Under the pieces are notes generated by a model. That model was not told the origin of the DNA. It ran no database searches and saw only the letters and a list, made by a program, of their open reading frames with translations. Positions 26,356 through 35,069 of a stretch of DNA of 53,458 nt are shown piece by piece. Each line of letters begins with the position of its first letter. Positions within the stretch are counted from its first letter, which is position 1. A program made the position numbers and the translations under genes. This DNA comes from Candidatus Methylomirabilota bacterium (GTDB taxonomy: Bacteria; Methylomirabilota; Methylomirabilia; Rokubacteriales; CSP1-6), in contig DASTFB010000076.1 of the NCBI GenBank assembly GCA_035709005.1, forward strand, positions 1 to 53,458, given 5' to 3'.

Positions 26356-26397
26356 GGGCGCACCTCCTGGTGGCCGGAGTAGGGTATCCTGCCCGGC

Positions 26398-27477
26398 GTG
26401 ACGACGCCCAGACAGATCGGCGTGGCGGTCGTGGGCTCGGGCCGGATCGGAACCCTCCGCGCGCACATGGCGGCGCGCCATCCCTCGGTTCGCTTCCTGG
26501 CCGTCTCCGACAAGGACCCCGAGCGGGCCCGGGCCCTGGCCCAGGCTGTGGGCGCCCACCTCGCCTCCGGCAGCAACCGCGACGTCCTGGCCCACCCCGA
26601 GGTCGACGCCGTCATCGTCGCCACCAGCGAGCACGAGCACACCGAGCCCTTGCTGCAGGCGATCGAGCTCGGCAAGCCGATCCTGGTGGAGAAGCCCCTG
26701 GCCTTGCGACTGGAGGATGCCGATCGGGTCGTGGCCGCCGCCGAGCGCCGGGGCGTGGACATCCGCATCGGCTACTCGCGCCGCCACGACCGCCGCTGGA
26801 TGCTGGCCAAGGAGCAGATCCTCCAGGGACGGCTGGGCCAGATCGTGGGGGCCACGGCCCGCGTCTACAACAGCCGGGCCCAGATGTTCGAGATCCTCAA
26901 GCGCTCGCCCGAGGCCTCGCCCATCACCGACGTCCTCACGTACTACGTGGACATGGCCTGCTGGTTCCTGGAGGGCCACCGGCCGGTCGAGGTAGTGGCC
27001 CGAGGCCAGTGGAAGCTCTTCAAGGAGAAAGGCTACAGCGCGCAGGACGTCACCTGGGCCATCCTCACCTTCGAGGACGGCGCCGTGGTGAACCTGGGCG
27101 TCTGCTACATCCTGCCCGCGCTCTACCCGACCTACGGCCAGAGCGCGCGCTTCGAGGTGCTGGGCACGGAAGGCGTGATCCTGCTCGACATGGACAATAA
27201 AGACAGCGTGCTCTTCACCGACCGGGGCGTCCCCCACGCCTACGTGCCGGGCCACTCCGCGCCGATGCTGTTCATGCAGAGCAACTCGTCGGGGGACTGG
27301 GCGGTGGGGGACTACTGGGGCCCCATCGCCAACGAGACGCGCACCTGGCTCGACCACCTCGTCACGGGCCGTCCCTGCGCGCACACGACGCTGCGCGAGG
27401 GCCGGCTGACGCTCGAGGTGACGCTGGCCATCGAGCACTCGGCCCGGACGGGCGAGGCGGTGAAGCTCAGCTCCTAG
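26398..27477 (+). CDS. Gfo/Idh/MocA family NAD(P)-dependent oxidoreductase
   Basis: The 359-residue protein starts at GTG 26398, which is preceded by TATCCT 7 bases upstream and no SD (possible leaderless mRNA). The Rossmann fingerprint VAVVGSGRIGTLRAHMA and the catalytic-lysine motif E98-K99-P100 (ILVEKPLAL) are intact, followed by the alpha/beta domain with DVLTYYVDMACWFLEG. Members oxidise or reduce sugars, inositols and related polyols. The C-terminal part resembles myo-inositol-2-dehydrogenase-type proteins, but the substrate is unknown. Its stop codon overlaps the stop of the convergent MmgE/PrpD gene. Confidence 0.9.
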   Translation: MTTPRQIGVAVVGSGRIGTLRAHMAARHPSVRFLAVSDKDPERARALAQAVGAHLASGSNRDVLAHPEVDAVIVATSEHEHTEPLLQAIELGKPILVEKPLALRLEDADRVVAAAERRGVDIRIGYSRRHDRRWMLAKEQILQGRLGQIVGATARVYNSRAQMFEILKRSPEASPITDVLTYYVDMACWFLEGHRPVEVVARGQWKLFKEKGYSAQDVTWAILTFEDGAVVNLGVCYILPALYPTYGQSARFEVLGTEGVILLDMDNKDSVLFTDRGVPHAYVPGHSAPMLFMQSNSSGDWAVGDYWGPIANETRTWLDHLVTGRPCAHTTLREGRLTLEVTLAIEHSARTGEAVKLSS

Positions 27478-28919
27478 CCGGGCAGGGTCAAGCGGACGAC
27501 GTCGTCCACCGACGCGGCCGCGTCGAGCCCGGCGATGGCGGCGACGAGCTTGTCGTACTGCGCGGGCGGGATGGGCAGGCCGGGCTGAAACCGACGTAGC
27601 TCGGCGGCGTCGCGGGCGAAGTCCCACATGAGCTCACGGCCGTGGTATTCACCGCTCAGCCGGCGCCCGTCGCGCAGGACCACCGTCATCCGGGGCGCGA
27701 AGCACTCCCGGCCGACCACGCCGAGGACCTCCACGCGCTTCTGCAGCGCGGCCACGCGCCCCGCCACATCGGCGCGGGCGGCGGCTCCCGCATCGTGGGG
27801 GTCCTCCACGTTCTTCTCCAGCACGGGATAGTCGCCGGTGACCACCGTGTAGGCCAGCATGTAGGCGGTGCGGCCGAAGCCGCTGCCGTCGGCAGCGGCC
27901 GGGCGGGGGAAGCGGGGCGAGGGATAGAGCGTCTCCAGGTAATTCATCTCGAGCGTGACGCGCTCGATCGCCTCGGCCTCGAGGGCGTGGTTGGCGGTCA
28001 TCTCGCGGGCCAGCCAGATCACGGGCTGGTTGAAGCCGGGCGTGGGGTAGATCTTGAACTTGACGTCCAGCATCTCCCAGCGCCGGCCGAGGTCGGCCAC
28101 GACCTGGTCGAGATCGGCCGTGAGGGGGCCCGTGAAGCTGTAGGTCAGGTCACCGCGGTGACTGCCGGTGAACGCGTTGTAGAAGCCGCCCGGGCCTTCG
28201 AGCGCCGTCAGCGGGCCGTAGAAGCCCTGGCCGGCGAGCGTGGCGGCCCACATGCCGCTGCGGGCGGCCTGGGCCTCGGCGAAATCGGCGTCGCGCGCGC
28301 CGGTGCGCTGGCCCTCGATGAGGCTGCCCGCGAAGCTCGCCGCCAGCGCAATGGCGCTGACGGTCGGCGCCGCATCGAGCCCCAGGAGCTTGGCGGTGGT
28401 GGCCGCGCAGCCCAGGATGCCGTAGACGGGGCTGGCCCGGAACCCTCGAGCGGGCGTGGAGGGGATGAAGTCGCGCGCGCACCGGCACTGGACCTCGTAG
28501 CCGGCCACGAGCGCGGTCAGCAGCTCGCGGCCCGTCCGCCCCTCGCCCTCGGCCGTGGCCAGGCCCGCGGGGACGATCAGCACGCCGGGGTGAGTCAGCA
28601 TGTGGTACGAGTCGCACTGGTTGTTGACGGCCACCGCGACGCCGTTGGCGAAGGCGGCGCCGATGCGGGTCACCCGGGCGCCGTCCACCCACACCGTCGC
28701 GCCCTGGCCGCGTCCCACCCGGCGGTCGCCGAGACGCTCGTGCTCGAGCACGGCCCGCCGCGCCGCGTCGGCTCGCGGGTTGCCGAAGCCGGCCATGGCG
28801 ACGGTGAGGGCGTGATTGACGACCGCCCGGGCCTTGTCGACGACCGCCGGCGGCAGATCCTCGAAGCGGAGCCGGGCGACGAAGGCCCCGAGTTGGGCGG
28901 CGAGCGGAGTCGTGTCCAT
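27474..28919 (-). CDS. MmgE/PrpD family protein (2-methylcitrate dehydratase-like)
   Basis: The 481-residue protein has the family pattern: DTTPLAAQLGAFVARLRFEDLP start, DKARAVVNHALTVAMAG, AAFANGVAVAVNNQCDSYH (the metal/substrate loop is usually DFDDT or similar), LLTALVAGYEVQCR, and FKIYPTPGFNQPV in place of the usual KP-PCC--HA--DA. PrpD enzymes dehydrate 2-methylcitrate, but most soil paralogues act on unknown substrates. The NQCDSYHML loop differs from catalytic PrpD, so activity is uncertain. It is a stand-alone minus-strand gene, divergent from the aminotransferase. Confidence 0.88.
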   Translation of the reverse strand: MDTTPLAAQLGAFVARLRFEDLPPAVVDKARAVVNHALTVAMAGFGNPRADAARRAVLEHERLGDRRVGRGQGATVWVDGARVTRIGAAFANGVAVAVNNQCDSYHMLTHPGVLIVPAGLATAEGEGRTGRELLTALVAGYEVQCRCARDFIPSTPARGFRASPVYGILGCAATTAKLLGLDAAPTVSAIALAASFAGSLIEGQRTGARDADFAEAQAARSGMWAATLAGQGFYGPLTALEGPGGFYNAFTGSHRGDLTYSFTGPLTADLDQVVADLGRRWEMLDVKFKIYPTPGFNQPVIWLAREMTANHALEAEAIERVTLEMNYLETLYPSPRFPRPAAADGSGFGRTAYMLAYTVVTGDYPVLEKNVEDPHDAGAAARADVAGRVAALQKRVEVLGVVGRECFAPRMTVVLRDGRRLSGEYHGRELMWDFARDAAELRRFQPGLPIPPAQYDKLVAAIAGLDAAASVDDVVRLTLPG

Positions 28920-29056
28920 GGCGTCGGGGCAGCACGATCGCGCCTGGCGCCGACCAAAGTCAAGCGCCGGCCGAGATTCGCGGGATGCTACAGTCTGGGG
29001 AGCCGGAGCGTGGGCCGTGGCGCACCGACGCCGCCGGGCCCGGGAGGAGGAGCCGG

Positions 29057-30046
29057 ATGCCAGCGACGACCACCCTTCGCATCCTGACCGCCGACGACGT
29101 GGTGCAGCAGCTCCGGGCCCTGCGGACCCGGCAGCCGGTGACCTACTCGGCCTTCTATTCGAGCCAGCTCGGTGGCATCGTCACCGACCCCGGGCTCATG
29201 ATCATCCCGTTCGACGACCACATGGTGCACCGCGGCCACGGCATCTTCGACACGGCCGCCATCGTGGGGGGCAAGATCTACGACCTGGAGGCGCACCTCG
29301 ATCGCTTCGTCCGGTCGGCGCGCAACGCCAGGCTAAGACTCCCGGCCCGCGACGAGATGCGCGACATCATCGTCCGGACCACGGTGGCCAGCGGCCGGCG
29401 AGACGGCTCCATTCGCTATTGGGCGTCGGCGGGGCCGGGCAATCTGAGCCTCACCCCGGCGGCGGGCGCCCAGCCCGGGTTCTTCGTCATCATCTTCGCC
29501 GGCCTCGTCTACCCCGAGGCCTGGTACCGGGACGGCCTGCGGGTCATGACGACGACCTATCCGATCAAGCCGCCGCTCTACGCCGTCACCAAGAGCACCA
29601 ACTACCTGCCCAACGTCCTCATGCAGATGGAAGCGCAGGAGGCCGGCCTGGACAACGGCATCTTCGTCGACGATACCGGGAACGTGGGCGAGAGCTCCAA
29701 CATGAACGTGGCCTTCGTGAGCGCCGACGGGGTGCTGAAACACCCGAAGTTCGACCACATCCTCTCCGGGTGCACGTCGCTGCGCCTGCTCGAGCTAGCT
29801 CCGACCCTGCAGACCCGCAAGCTCATCACCGGCGTTCAGGTATGCGACATTCCGGTGGGCGAGGCCCGGGCGGCCCGGGAGATGATGCTGATCGGCAGCT
29901 CCATCGAGGTCGCGCCCATCGTCGAATGGGATCGCAAGCCCATCGGGGACGGCAAACCCGGCCCCGTGGCTCGCGCGCTGCGCGGGCTGCTCCAGGAGGA
30001 CATGCGCTCGGGGCGCGACCGGCTGATCGACGTGCCCTACGCCTGA
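29057..30046 (+). CDS. Class IV PLP-dependent aminotransferase (BCAT / D-amino acid transaminase family)
   Basis: The ATG at 29057 is preceded by GGAGGAGGAG and gives 329 residues; the open stretch before it has no coding character. PLP-binding K179 lies in YAVTKSTNYLPNVL, and the family's E-x-x-x-x-N motif is DDTGNVGESSNMNVAFV. The N-terminal domain carries VHRGHGIFDTAAIVGGKIYDLEAHLDR, where R (about 83) is a PLP-phosphate or substrate contact. It transfers amino groups between amino acids and 2-oxo acids; branched-chain, D-amino acid or aryl-amine substrates are all possible. Convergent with the transglutaminase-like gene, with adjacent stop codons. Confidence 0.9.
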   Translation: MPATTTLRILTADDVVQQLRALRTRQPVTYSAFYSSQLGGIVTDPGLMIIPFDDHMVHRGHGIFDTAAIVGGKIYDLEAHLDRFVRSARNARLRLPARDEMRDIIVRTTVASGRRDGSIRYWASAGPGNLSLTPAAGAQPGFFVIIFAGLVYPEAWYRDGLRVMTTTYPIKPPLYAVTKSTNYLPNVLMQMEAQEAGLDNGIFVDDTGNVGESSNMNVAFVSADGVLKHPKFDHILSGCTSLRLLELAPTLQTRKLITGVQVCDIPVGEARAAREMMLIGSSIEVAPIVEWDRKPIGDGKPGPVARALRGLLQEDMRSGRDRLIDVPYA

Positions 30047-30739
30047 TCAGCGCCCGGCGGTCGGTTCTCTCGCGAAGTCTCCCTGCTCGCCGCGCGCGCG
30101 GACCTCGAGCCAGCGGGGGTGCGCCAGCTTGAAGTCGGCCACGATGGTGGCGTAGGGCACGTCCGGGTAGGATCCGCGCTCCCTGACGTACTCCATGTGC
30201 CGGCGGCCGGCCCGGTCGTATTCGTGGAAGAGCGAGTCGTGGCGTCCGTCGAACTCCAGCGGCCGGACGCCGAAGCGCTCGCACAGGGTCAGGTTGAAGG
30301 CCGGCGTGGCCTTCACCCAGTTTCCCTCCAGGTAAAGCTCCGTGTAGCCGTGCCAGACGAACAGATCGGTCCCGACGAGGTCGAGGAGCTTCTTCGTCGC
30401 CAGGTGGTTGCGGACGTCGGCGTAGCCGACGCGGGCGGGAATGCCGCTGGCCCGGGCCGCGGCCGCCAGCAGGGCCGCCTTCGGGATACAGAAGCCGCGC
30501 TTGGCCCGCAGGCAGTCGCTGGCCCGGTAGTAGGCGGGGGCCTCGCCCACCCAGTAAGGGTCGTAGAGGATCCCGTCGCGAACGGCGTAGTAGAGCTTCA
30601 CGCCCCGGGCGAGGGCATCGACGGCGCCGGCGGTCGTCTCTTCGGCGAACGCCCGGATCGCCGGGTGGCCGCTGTCGACGAACTCGCCCGGCGCCAGGGC
30701 GAGCTCGGGTCCCCAAGGGGCCAAAGTGGAGGTGCTCAC
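30047..30739 (-). CDS. Transglutaminase-like domain protein
   Basis: The 230-residue protein shows a transglutaminase/protease-like core: nucleophile C84 in AKRGFCIPKAALLAAAARASG, IPARVGYADVRNHL, and H130 in LFVWHGYTELYLEGNW. The third residue of the triad is normally the Asp of a W-x-x-x-D-P-T motif. Here the equivalent is KATPAFN (T145), so the canonical Asp is absent and another acid must serve or the fold is non-catalytic. The start is GTG, with no SD; an AAGGTA/TACCTT element is 10 bases upstream. Probable cytosolic amidase or ligase-like enzyme of unknown substrate. Confidence 0.82.
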   Translation of the reverse strand: MSTSTLAPWGPELALAPGEFVDSGHPAIRAFAEETTAGAVDALARGVKLYYAVRDGILYDPYWVGEAPAYYRASDCLRAKRGFCIPKAALLAAAARASGIPARVGYADVRNHLATKKLLDLVGTDLFVWHGYTELYLEGNWVKATPAFNLTLCERFGVRPLEFDGRHDSLFHEYDRAGRRHMEYVRERGSYPDVPYATIVADFKLAHPRWLEVRARGEQGDFAREPTAGR

Positions 30740-30777
30740 GTCAGGCCAGAAGGTACCACAAGGCCCGGGCAGCCGGC

Positions 30778-30807
30778 TTTACGCTCCGGCGGAGTCTCGG
30801 GTACAGT
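30778..30807 (+). promoter_or_regulatory. Promoter candidate for the 2-oxoacid dehydrogenase operon
   Basis: TTTACG (30778-30783) and TACAGT (30802-30807) are spaced by 18 bases in a GC-rich intergenic region. Transcription would start near 30814, before the SD-like GAGAGGGA that precedes the ATG at 30847. Confidence 0.4.
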
Positions 30808-30846
30808 GGGGGCCCTGAAACTCCGATGACGCGAGAGGGACCGGCG

Positions 30847-31830
30847 ATGACGACCCGAACGATCGAGCCCCGGATGGAGCTGGAGCAGAACCTGCACCTC
30901 TACCGCCAGATGGCGAAGATCCGAGCCTTCGAGGAGCAGGTGCACGAGCTGTACAAGAGCGCCAAGATGCCGGGCCTGGCCCACCTCTACACCGGGGAGG
31001 AGGCCGTGGCCGTCGGCGTCTGCGAGGCCCTGCGCCGCGACGACTTCATCACCAGCACGCATCGCGGGCACGGCCACTGCCTGGCCAAAGGGGCCTCGGT
31101 CAACCGCATGTTCGCCGAGCTCCTCGGCAAGGAGCCGGGCTACTGCCGGGGCAAGGGCGGCTCGATGCACATCGCCGATCCCGAGACGGGCAACCTGGGG
31201 GCCAATGCCATCGTGGGCGGCTCCGCCGGCATCGCCACCGGCGCCGCGCTGTCGGCCCGGATGCGGGGCAGCGACCAGGTCGCCGTCTGCTTTTTCGGCG
31301 ATGGCGCGCTGGGCCAGGGCCTGCTCTACGAGGCGATGAACATGGCGGCGCTCTGGAAGCTGCCGGTCATCTACGTCTGCGAGAACAACCTGTACGGAGA
31401 GTACACGCCGTGCGGGGAGACCGTCGCCGGCGAGATCCTGGCCCGGGCCCGGGCCTTCGGCATCCACGCCGAGACCGTCGACGGCCAGGACGTCCAGGCG
31501 GTCCTCGCGACGATGCGCCGGCTCGTGGAGCGCGCGCGGGGGGGCGAGGGCCCGGGCTTCCTCGAGTGCAAGACCTACCGCTACTTCGGCCACCACGTCG
31601 GGGATGTCAACCGCGAGTATCGCTCCCGGGACGAGGAGCAGGAGTGGATGACCCGGCACGATCCGCTGCAGACCCTGACCGGGCGGCTCATGGCCCAGGG
31701 GCTCGTCGACGCCAGCGTCTTCGAGCGCATCCTCACGGACGTGAAGGCGGAGATCGACGGCGGGGTGCAGTTCGCGCTCGCGGCGCCGTACCCGGCGCCG
31801 GACCAGGTCGATCAGGACGTCTACGCGTGA
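30847..31830 (+). CDS. acoA: ThDP-dependent dehydrogenase E1 alpha subunit (acetoin/2-oxoacid type)
   Basis: I prefer the ATG at 30847 (327 residues) because GAGAGGGA lies 6-10 bases upstream; an in-frame ATG at 30826 is possible. Features are YRQMAKIRAFEEQVHELYKS, HLYTGEEAVAVGVCEAL, STHRGHGHCLAKGA and GKGGSMHIAD. The thiamine-diphosphate motif runs from FFGDGALGQG to VCENNLYGEYT. The overall pattern and short length match acetoin dehydrogenase and related E1 alpha subunits. It forms an alpha2beta2 E1 with the subunit encoded at 34064, although three genes intervene. The AcoA assignment is a best guess; a branched-chain or pyruvate role is possible. Confidence 0.88.
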   Translation: MTTRTIEPRMELEQNLHLYRQMAKIRAFEEQVHELYKSAKMPGLAHLYTGEEAVAVGVCEALRRDDFITSTHRGHGHCLAKGASVNRMFAELLGKEPGYCRGKGGSMHIADPETGNLGANAIVGGSAGIATGAALSARMRGSDQVAVCFFGDGALGQGLLYEAMNMAALWKLPVIYVCENNLYGEYTPCGETVAGEILARARAFGIHAETVDGQDVQAVLATMRRLVERARGGEGPGFLECKTYRYFGHHVGDVNREYRSRDEEQEWMTRHDPLQTLTGRLMAQGLVDASVFERILTDVKAEIDGGVQFALAAPYPAPDQVDQDVYA

Positions 31831-32561
31831 ACGCCCCGAGCGCCGTGACCCCGGCGAGGTTCGCCCGCGGCATGACGTTCGACGCGTACGTGACGTACAC
31901 CGCCAGTCCCGAGAACCTGGCCCGCGAGGCCTGGGGCGGATACTTTCCCGACGGCGGGTCCCGGCCCACGGCGCGCAAGGACAACAGCGCGGTGTTCCGC
32001 GAGCGCTACGCCCGGGCTCGTCTGAGCGAGCAACAGGCCGCCGCCATCCGCTGGCTCGCCGAACAGCCCGACGGTCCGGCGAGCATTTTGATGATCTCCG
32101 AGGACTGGTCGTCCGATTGCCGGCGCGACGTGCCCATGATGGCGCGGCTGGCCGAGGCCGGGGGCCTCGAGCTGCGCATCTTCAACCGCGACGGCAAGAA
32201 GATCCTCGCCACGCGGCGTCCCGATCCCGCCGCCCACCCCGACGGCAACCACGACCTCATGCTGGCGTTCATGAACGCCAAGAACGGTGGGGAGTGGGCG
32301 TCGGTGCCGGTGGCCGTCTTCTACACGAAGGATTTCCGCGAGCTGCACCGCTACATCGAGTATCCGGCCATCTATCACAAGGACCTGATCCGCGGCCACC
32401 AGCAGTCCGTCCGGGCCGGCGAGACGGAGACCCAGGCCAGGGAGCGCGATCAGCGAGAGTTCCTCGCCATGCAGCGATCGCCGTTCTTCGACGTCTGGGC
32501 CTCGGCGGCGGTCGACGAGGTCCTCAGCGCGCTGTTCGAGAAGCTGACCTTCAAACGGTAG
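31827..32561 (+). CDS. Thioredoxin-like family protein with modified active site
   Basis: Starting at the GTG that overlaps the E1 alpha stop (GTGA), the product is 244 residues. It belongs to the thioredoxin-fold group usually annotated 'thioredoxin family protein'. The strand SILMISEDWSSDCRRDVPMM matches the redox strand with W94-S95-S96-D97-C98 in place of W-C-x-x-C, so the N-terminal Cys is lost and only the resolving-position Cys remains. It cannot act as an ordinary dithiol oxidoreductase. The context, between E1 alpha and TauD with an overlapping start, suggests cotranscription with the dehydrogenase; function unknown. Confidence 0.8.
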   Translation: MNAPSAVTPARFARGMTFDAYVTYTASPENLAREAWGGYFPDGGSRPTARKDNSAVFRERYARARLSEQQAAAIRWLAEQPDGPASILMISEDWSSDCRRDVPMMARLAEAGGLELRIFNRDGKKILATRRPDPAAHPDGNHDLMLAFMNAKNGGEWASVPVAVFYTKDFRELHRYIEYPAIYHKDLIRGHQQSVRAGETETQARERDQREFLAMQRSPFFDVWASAAVDEVLSALFEKLTFKR

Positions 32562-32573
32562 GAGGCGACCGGC

Positions 32574-33473
32574 ATGCCCGTCACCATGCGTCGGATCGGC
32601 CCCTGCTTCGCCGCCGAGGTGGAGGGTCTGGACCTCACCAAGCCGCTCTCTCCCGCGGAGGTGGGCGCTATCCATGCCGGCATGAACGAGCATGCCGTCC
32701 TGGTGTTTCACGACCAGCCCATCGACGACGAGCAGCAGCTGGCCTTCAGCCGCAGCCTGGGCGAGCTCGAGCGCGCCGTGGGCACGAGCCTGCGCGCCCC
32801 GGACGAGTACCGGCTGCCCACCACCTTTGCCGACGTGTCCAACCTCGACAAAGACCACAAGCCGTTCGCCCGTGACGACCGCCGGCGACTGTTCGCCATC
32901 GGCAATCGGCTCTGGCACTCCGACAGCTCGTTCAAGGTGGTCCCGGCCAAGTACTCGATCCTCCACGCCCGCAGCATTCCGTCCCGGGGCGGCGACACCG
33001 AGTTCGCGGACATGCGCGCGGCCTACGACGCCCTCGATGGCGAGACCAAGGCCGAGATCGAGGACCTCCTCTGCGAGCATTCGCAGCTCTTCTCGCGCCA
33101 GCAGCTCGGGTTCACCGAGTTCACCGAGGAGGAGCGCCAGCGCTTCAAGCCGGTGCGGCAGCGCCTGGTCCGCACCCACCCGTCGACCGGGCGGAAGTCG
33201 CTGTACCTCTCCTCGCACGCGGGCAGCATCATCGGCTGGCCGGTCCCGGAGGCGCGGGCCTTCCTGCGCGACCTCGTGGAGCACGCGACCCAGCGCGAGT
33301 TCGTCTACGTCCACAAGTGGCGGGTCGGCGACCTGGTGATGTGGGACAACCGCCGGACCATGCACCGCGGCCGACCCTTCCCGGCGCACGAGCCGCGCGA
33401 CGTGCGCCGTACGACCCTCGTCGGCGACGGGCCGACGGTGGCGCAGGCCGCGGCCTCGGTGGCCGGAGGGTAG
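32574..33473 (+). CDS. TauD/TfdA family Fe(II)/2-oxoglutarate dioxygenase
   Basis: The 299-residue protein has the facial triad of this family: H115-x-D117 in RLWHSDSSFK, and distal H264 in DNRRTMHRGRPF, with a 2-oxoglutarate-binding Arg in DVRRTTLVGD. N-terminal GLDLTKPLSPAEV and HAVLVFHDQPI are characteristic. It oxidises an organic substrate with O2 and 2-oxoglutarate, releasing CO2 and succinate; TfdA-like (phenoxyacetate) and TauD-like (taurine) substrates are both possible. An AGGAGG motif lies 8 bases before the ATG. It is inside the E1/E2 gene cluster. Confidence 0.92.
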   Translation: MPVTMRRIGPCFAAEVEGLDLTKPLSPAEVGAIHAGMNEHAVLVFHDQPIDDEQQLAFSRSLGELERAVGTSLRAPDEYRLPTTFADVSNLDKDHKPFARDDRRRLFAIGNRLWHSDSSFKVVPAKYSILHARSIPSRGGDTEFADMRAAYDALDGETKAEIEDLLCEHSQLFSRQQLGFTEFTEEERQRFKPVRQRLVRTHPSTGRKSLYLSSHAGSIIGWPVPEARAFLRDLVEHATQREFVYVHKWRVGDLVMWDNRRTMHRGRPFPAHEPRDVRRTTLVGDGPTVAQAAASVAGG

Positions 33474-33477
33474 TGGC

Positions 33478-34041
33478 ATTCCCCGCGCAATCTGCTGGGC
33501 GCCCATCTGGGACACGCACCGCTCGGGCACGGGCCTCGAGCATCTCCTGCTCCGCGAGGGCTCGGCCGACAGCGTGCTGCTCGCCTTCGACGAGCAGGGC
33601 CGCCCGTTCCGGCTCGCCTATCAGCTCGCGTGGGATGCGGCGTGGCGGCTGGGCGAGGCGCGGCTCCAGGTGACGAGCGAGCACGGGACACGGTCGCTCC
33701 ATCTGCAGAGCGACGGCAAGGGGCGCTGGACCGACGGCGGAGGCCGGGCCTTGTCGGAGCTCGACGGCTGCCTGGACATCGACATCTGGCCGACGCCCTT
33801 CACCAACACGTTCCCGATCCGGCGGCAGCCCCTGGCCGTCGGCGAGCGGCGCGAGTTCGTCATGGCGTGGGTGTCGGCGCCGGCACTGACCGTCCGGCCC
33901 ATGCGGCAGGGCTACACACGGCTCGGCGACCGGCGCTATCTGTACGAGAACCTCGAGGGCAGCGGCTTTCGCGCCGAGCTGCCCGTCGACGAGGACGGTG
34001 TGGTGCTCGACTACCAGGGCGTGTTCCGGCGCGCGGCGTGA
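33478..34041 (+). CDS. Putative glycolipid-binding domain protein, apparent ATT start
   Basis: The domain pattern is that of the putative glycolipid-binding family (about 185-200 residues): PFRLAYQLAWDAAWRLGEARL, LDGCLDIDIWPTPFTNTFP, YLYENLEG and VDEDGVVLDYQGVFRRA. Homologous sequence continues upstream of the first ATG/GTG in frame (GTG 33574) as WAPIWDTHRSGTGLEHLLL. There is no ATG, GTG or TTG between the in-frame stop at 33337 and 33574. The only position with a good SD is ATT 33478, with GGAGGG 7 bases upstream (187 residues). The gene may use ATT, or the start codon may have mutated. Function in the family is not established. Confidence 0.7.
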   Translation: MPRAICWAPIWDTHRSGTGLEHLLLREGSADSVLLAFDEQGRPFRLAYQLAWDAAWRLGEARLQVTSEHGTRSLHLQSDGKGRWTDGGGRALSELDGCLDIDIWPTPFTNTFPIRRQPLAVGERREFVMAWVSAPALTVRPMRQGYTRLGDRRYLYENLEGSGFRAELPVDEDGVVLDYQGVFRRAA

Positions 34042-34063
34042 GCGCCATCGGCAGGAGAAAGTC

Positions 34064-35050
34064 ATGAGCGAGCGAGAGCTGACGTACGGTGAGGCGGTCC
34101 GGGAGGCGATCGCCGAGGAGATGCGGCGCGATCCACGGGTGTTCCTCATCGGAGAAGATGTGGCCGAGGCCGGCCACCCCTTCAAGACGCTGCTGGGACT
34201 CGTCCAGGAGTTCGGGACGAAGCGGGTCATCGACACCCCGATTTCCGAGCCGGGTTATGCCGGCATCGGCGTAGGGGCGGCCATGACCGGCATGCGACCG
34301 ATCGTCGACGTGATGTTCGGCGACTTCATCACGCTGGCCATGGACCAGATCGTGAACCAGGCCGCCAAGGTTCACTACATGTCGGGCGGCAAGCTGAAGG
34401 TGCCCATCGTCTTCCGCACCACGCTGGGAGCCACGCGGCGGTCCGCCGCCCAGCATTCCCAGTCGCTGCACGCCTGGGTCAGCCACATTCCCGGCCTCAA
34501 GGTGGCGCTGCCCTCGGGCCCCTATGAGGCCAAGGGGCTCATGAAGACCGCCATTCGCGACGACAGCCCGGTGGTGATCTTCGAGGACAAGATGATGTAC
34601 CGGGTGAAAGGCCCGGTGCCGGCCGAGGACTACACGATTCCCTTCGGGGTGGCCGAGATCAAGCGCGCCGGGACGGACGTCACCATCGTGGCCACCAGCA
34701 GCATGGTGGCGGTCGCGCTGGACGCGGCCAAGCTGCTCGAGGAGACCGGCATCAGCGCCGAGGTGATCGATCCGCGGACCACCTACCCACTGGACAAGCA
34801 GACCCTGATCGATTCGGCCAAGAAGACCTCGCGGGCCATCGTGGTGGACGAGGGGTACGAGCGCTACGGCACCACCGCGGAGATCGCGTCCGTGATCGCC
34901 GAGGGGGCCTTCTATCACCTCGATGCGCCGGTCAAGCGCATCGGCGCCAGAGACGTGCCGGTGCCGTTCTCGCCCGTGCTCGAGGACCTCACGGTGCCGT
35001 CGGACAAGATGGTGTTCGAGGCGGCCCGGACCCTCTGCGGAAAGGCCTGA
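34064..35050 (+). CDS. acoB: ThDP-dependent dehydrogenase E1 beta subunit
   Basis: The ATG at 34064 follows GCAGGAGAAAG and gives 328 residues. Signature segments are ELTYGEAVREAIAEEMRRDP, IGEDVAEAGHPFKTLLGL, DTPISEPGYAGIGVGAAM, MDQIVNQAAKVHYMSGGK and the C-terminal transketolase domain (IVDEGYERYGTTAEIASVI). The loop RSAAQHSQSLHAWVSHIPG contains the His that contacts ThDP/substrate in this family. It pairs with the E1 alpha subunit; the E2 gene follows 19 bases downstream. No E3 gene lies in the window. Confidence 0.92.
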   Translation: MSERELTYGEAVREAIAEEMRRDPRVFLIGEDVAEAGHPFKTLLGLVQEFGTKRVIDTPISEPGYAGIGVGAAMTGMRPIVDVMFGDFITLAMDQIVNQAAKVHYMSGGKLKVPIVFRTTLGATRRSAAQHSQSLHAWVSHIPGLKVALPSGPYEAKGLMKTAIRDDSPVVIFEDKMMYRVKGPVPAEDYTIPFGVAEIKRAGTDVTIVATSSMVAVALDAAKLLEETGISAEVIDPRTTYPLDKQTLIDSAKKTSRAIVVDEGYERYGTTAEIASVIAEGAFYHLDAPVKRIGARDVPVPFSPVLEDLTVPSDKMVFEAARTLCGKA

Positions 35051-35069
35051 GCGGGAGGACGCTTCGCCG

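Noticed and set aside
28935-28963. TTGACT with a -10 on minus for MmgE/PrpD
   Set aside because: The hexamer at proper spacing (CGATCG) is too poor to be called a -10 box.
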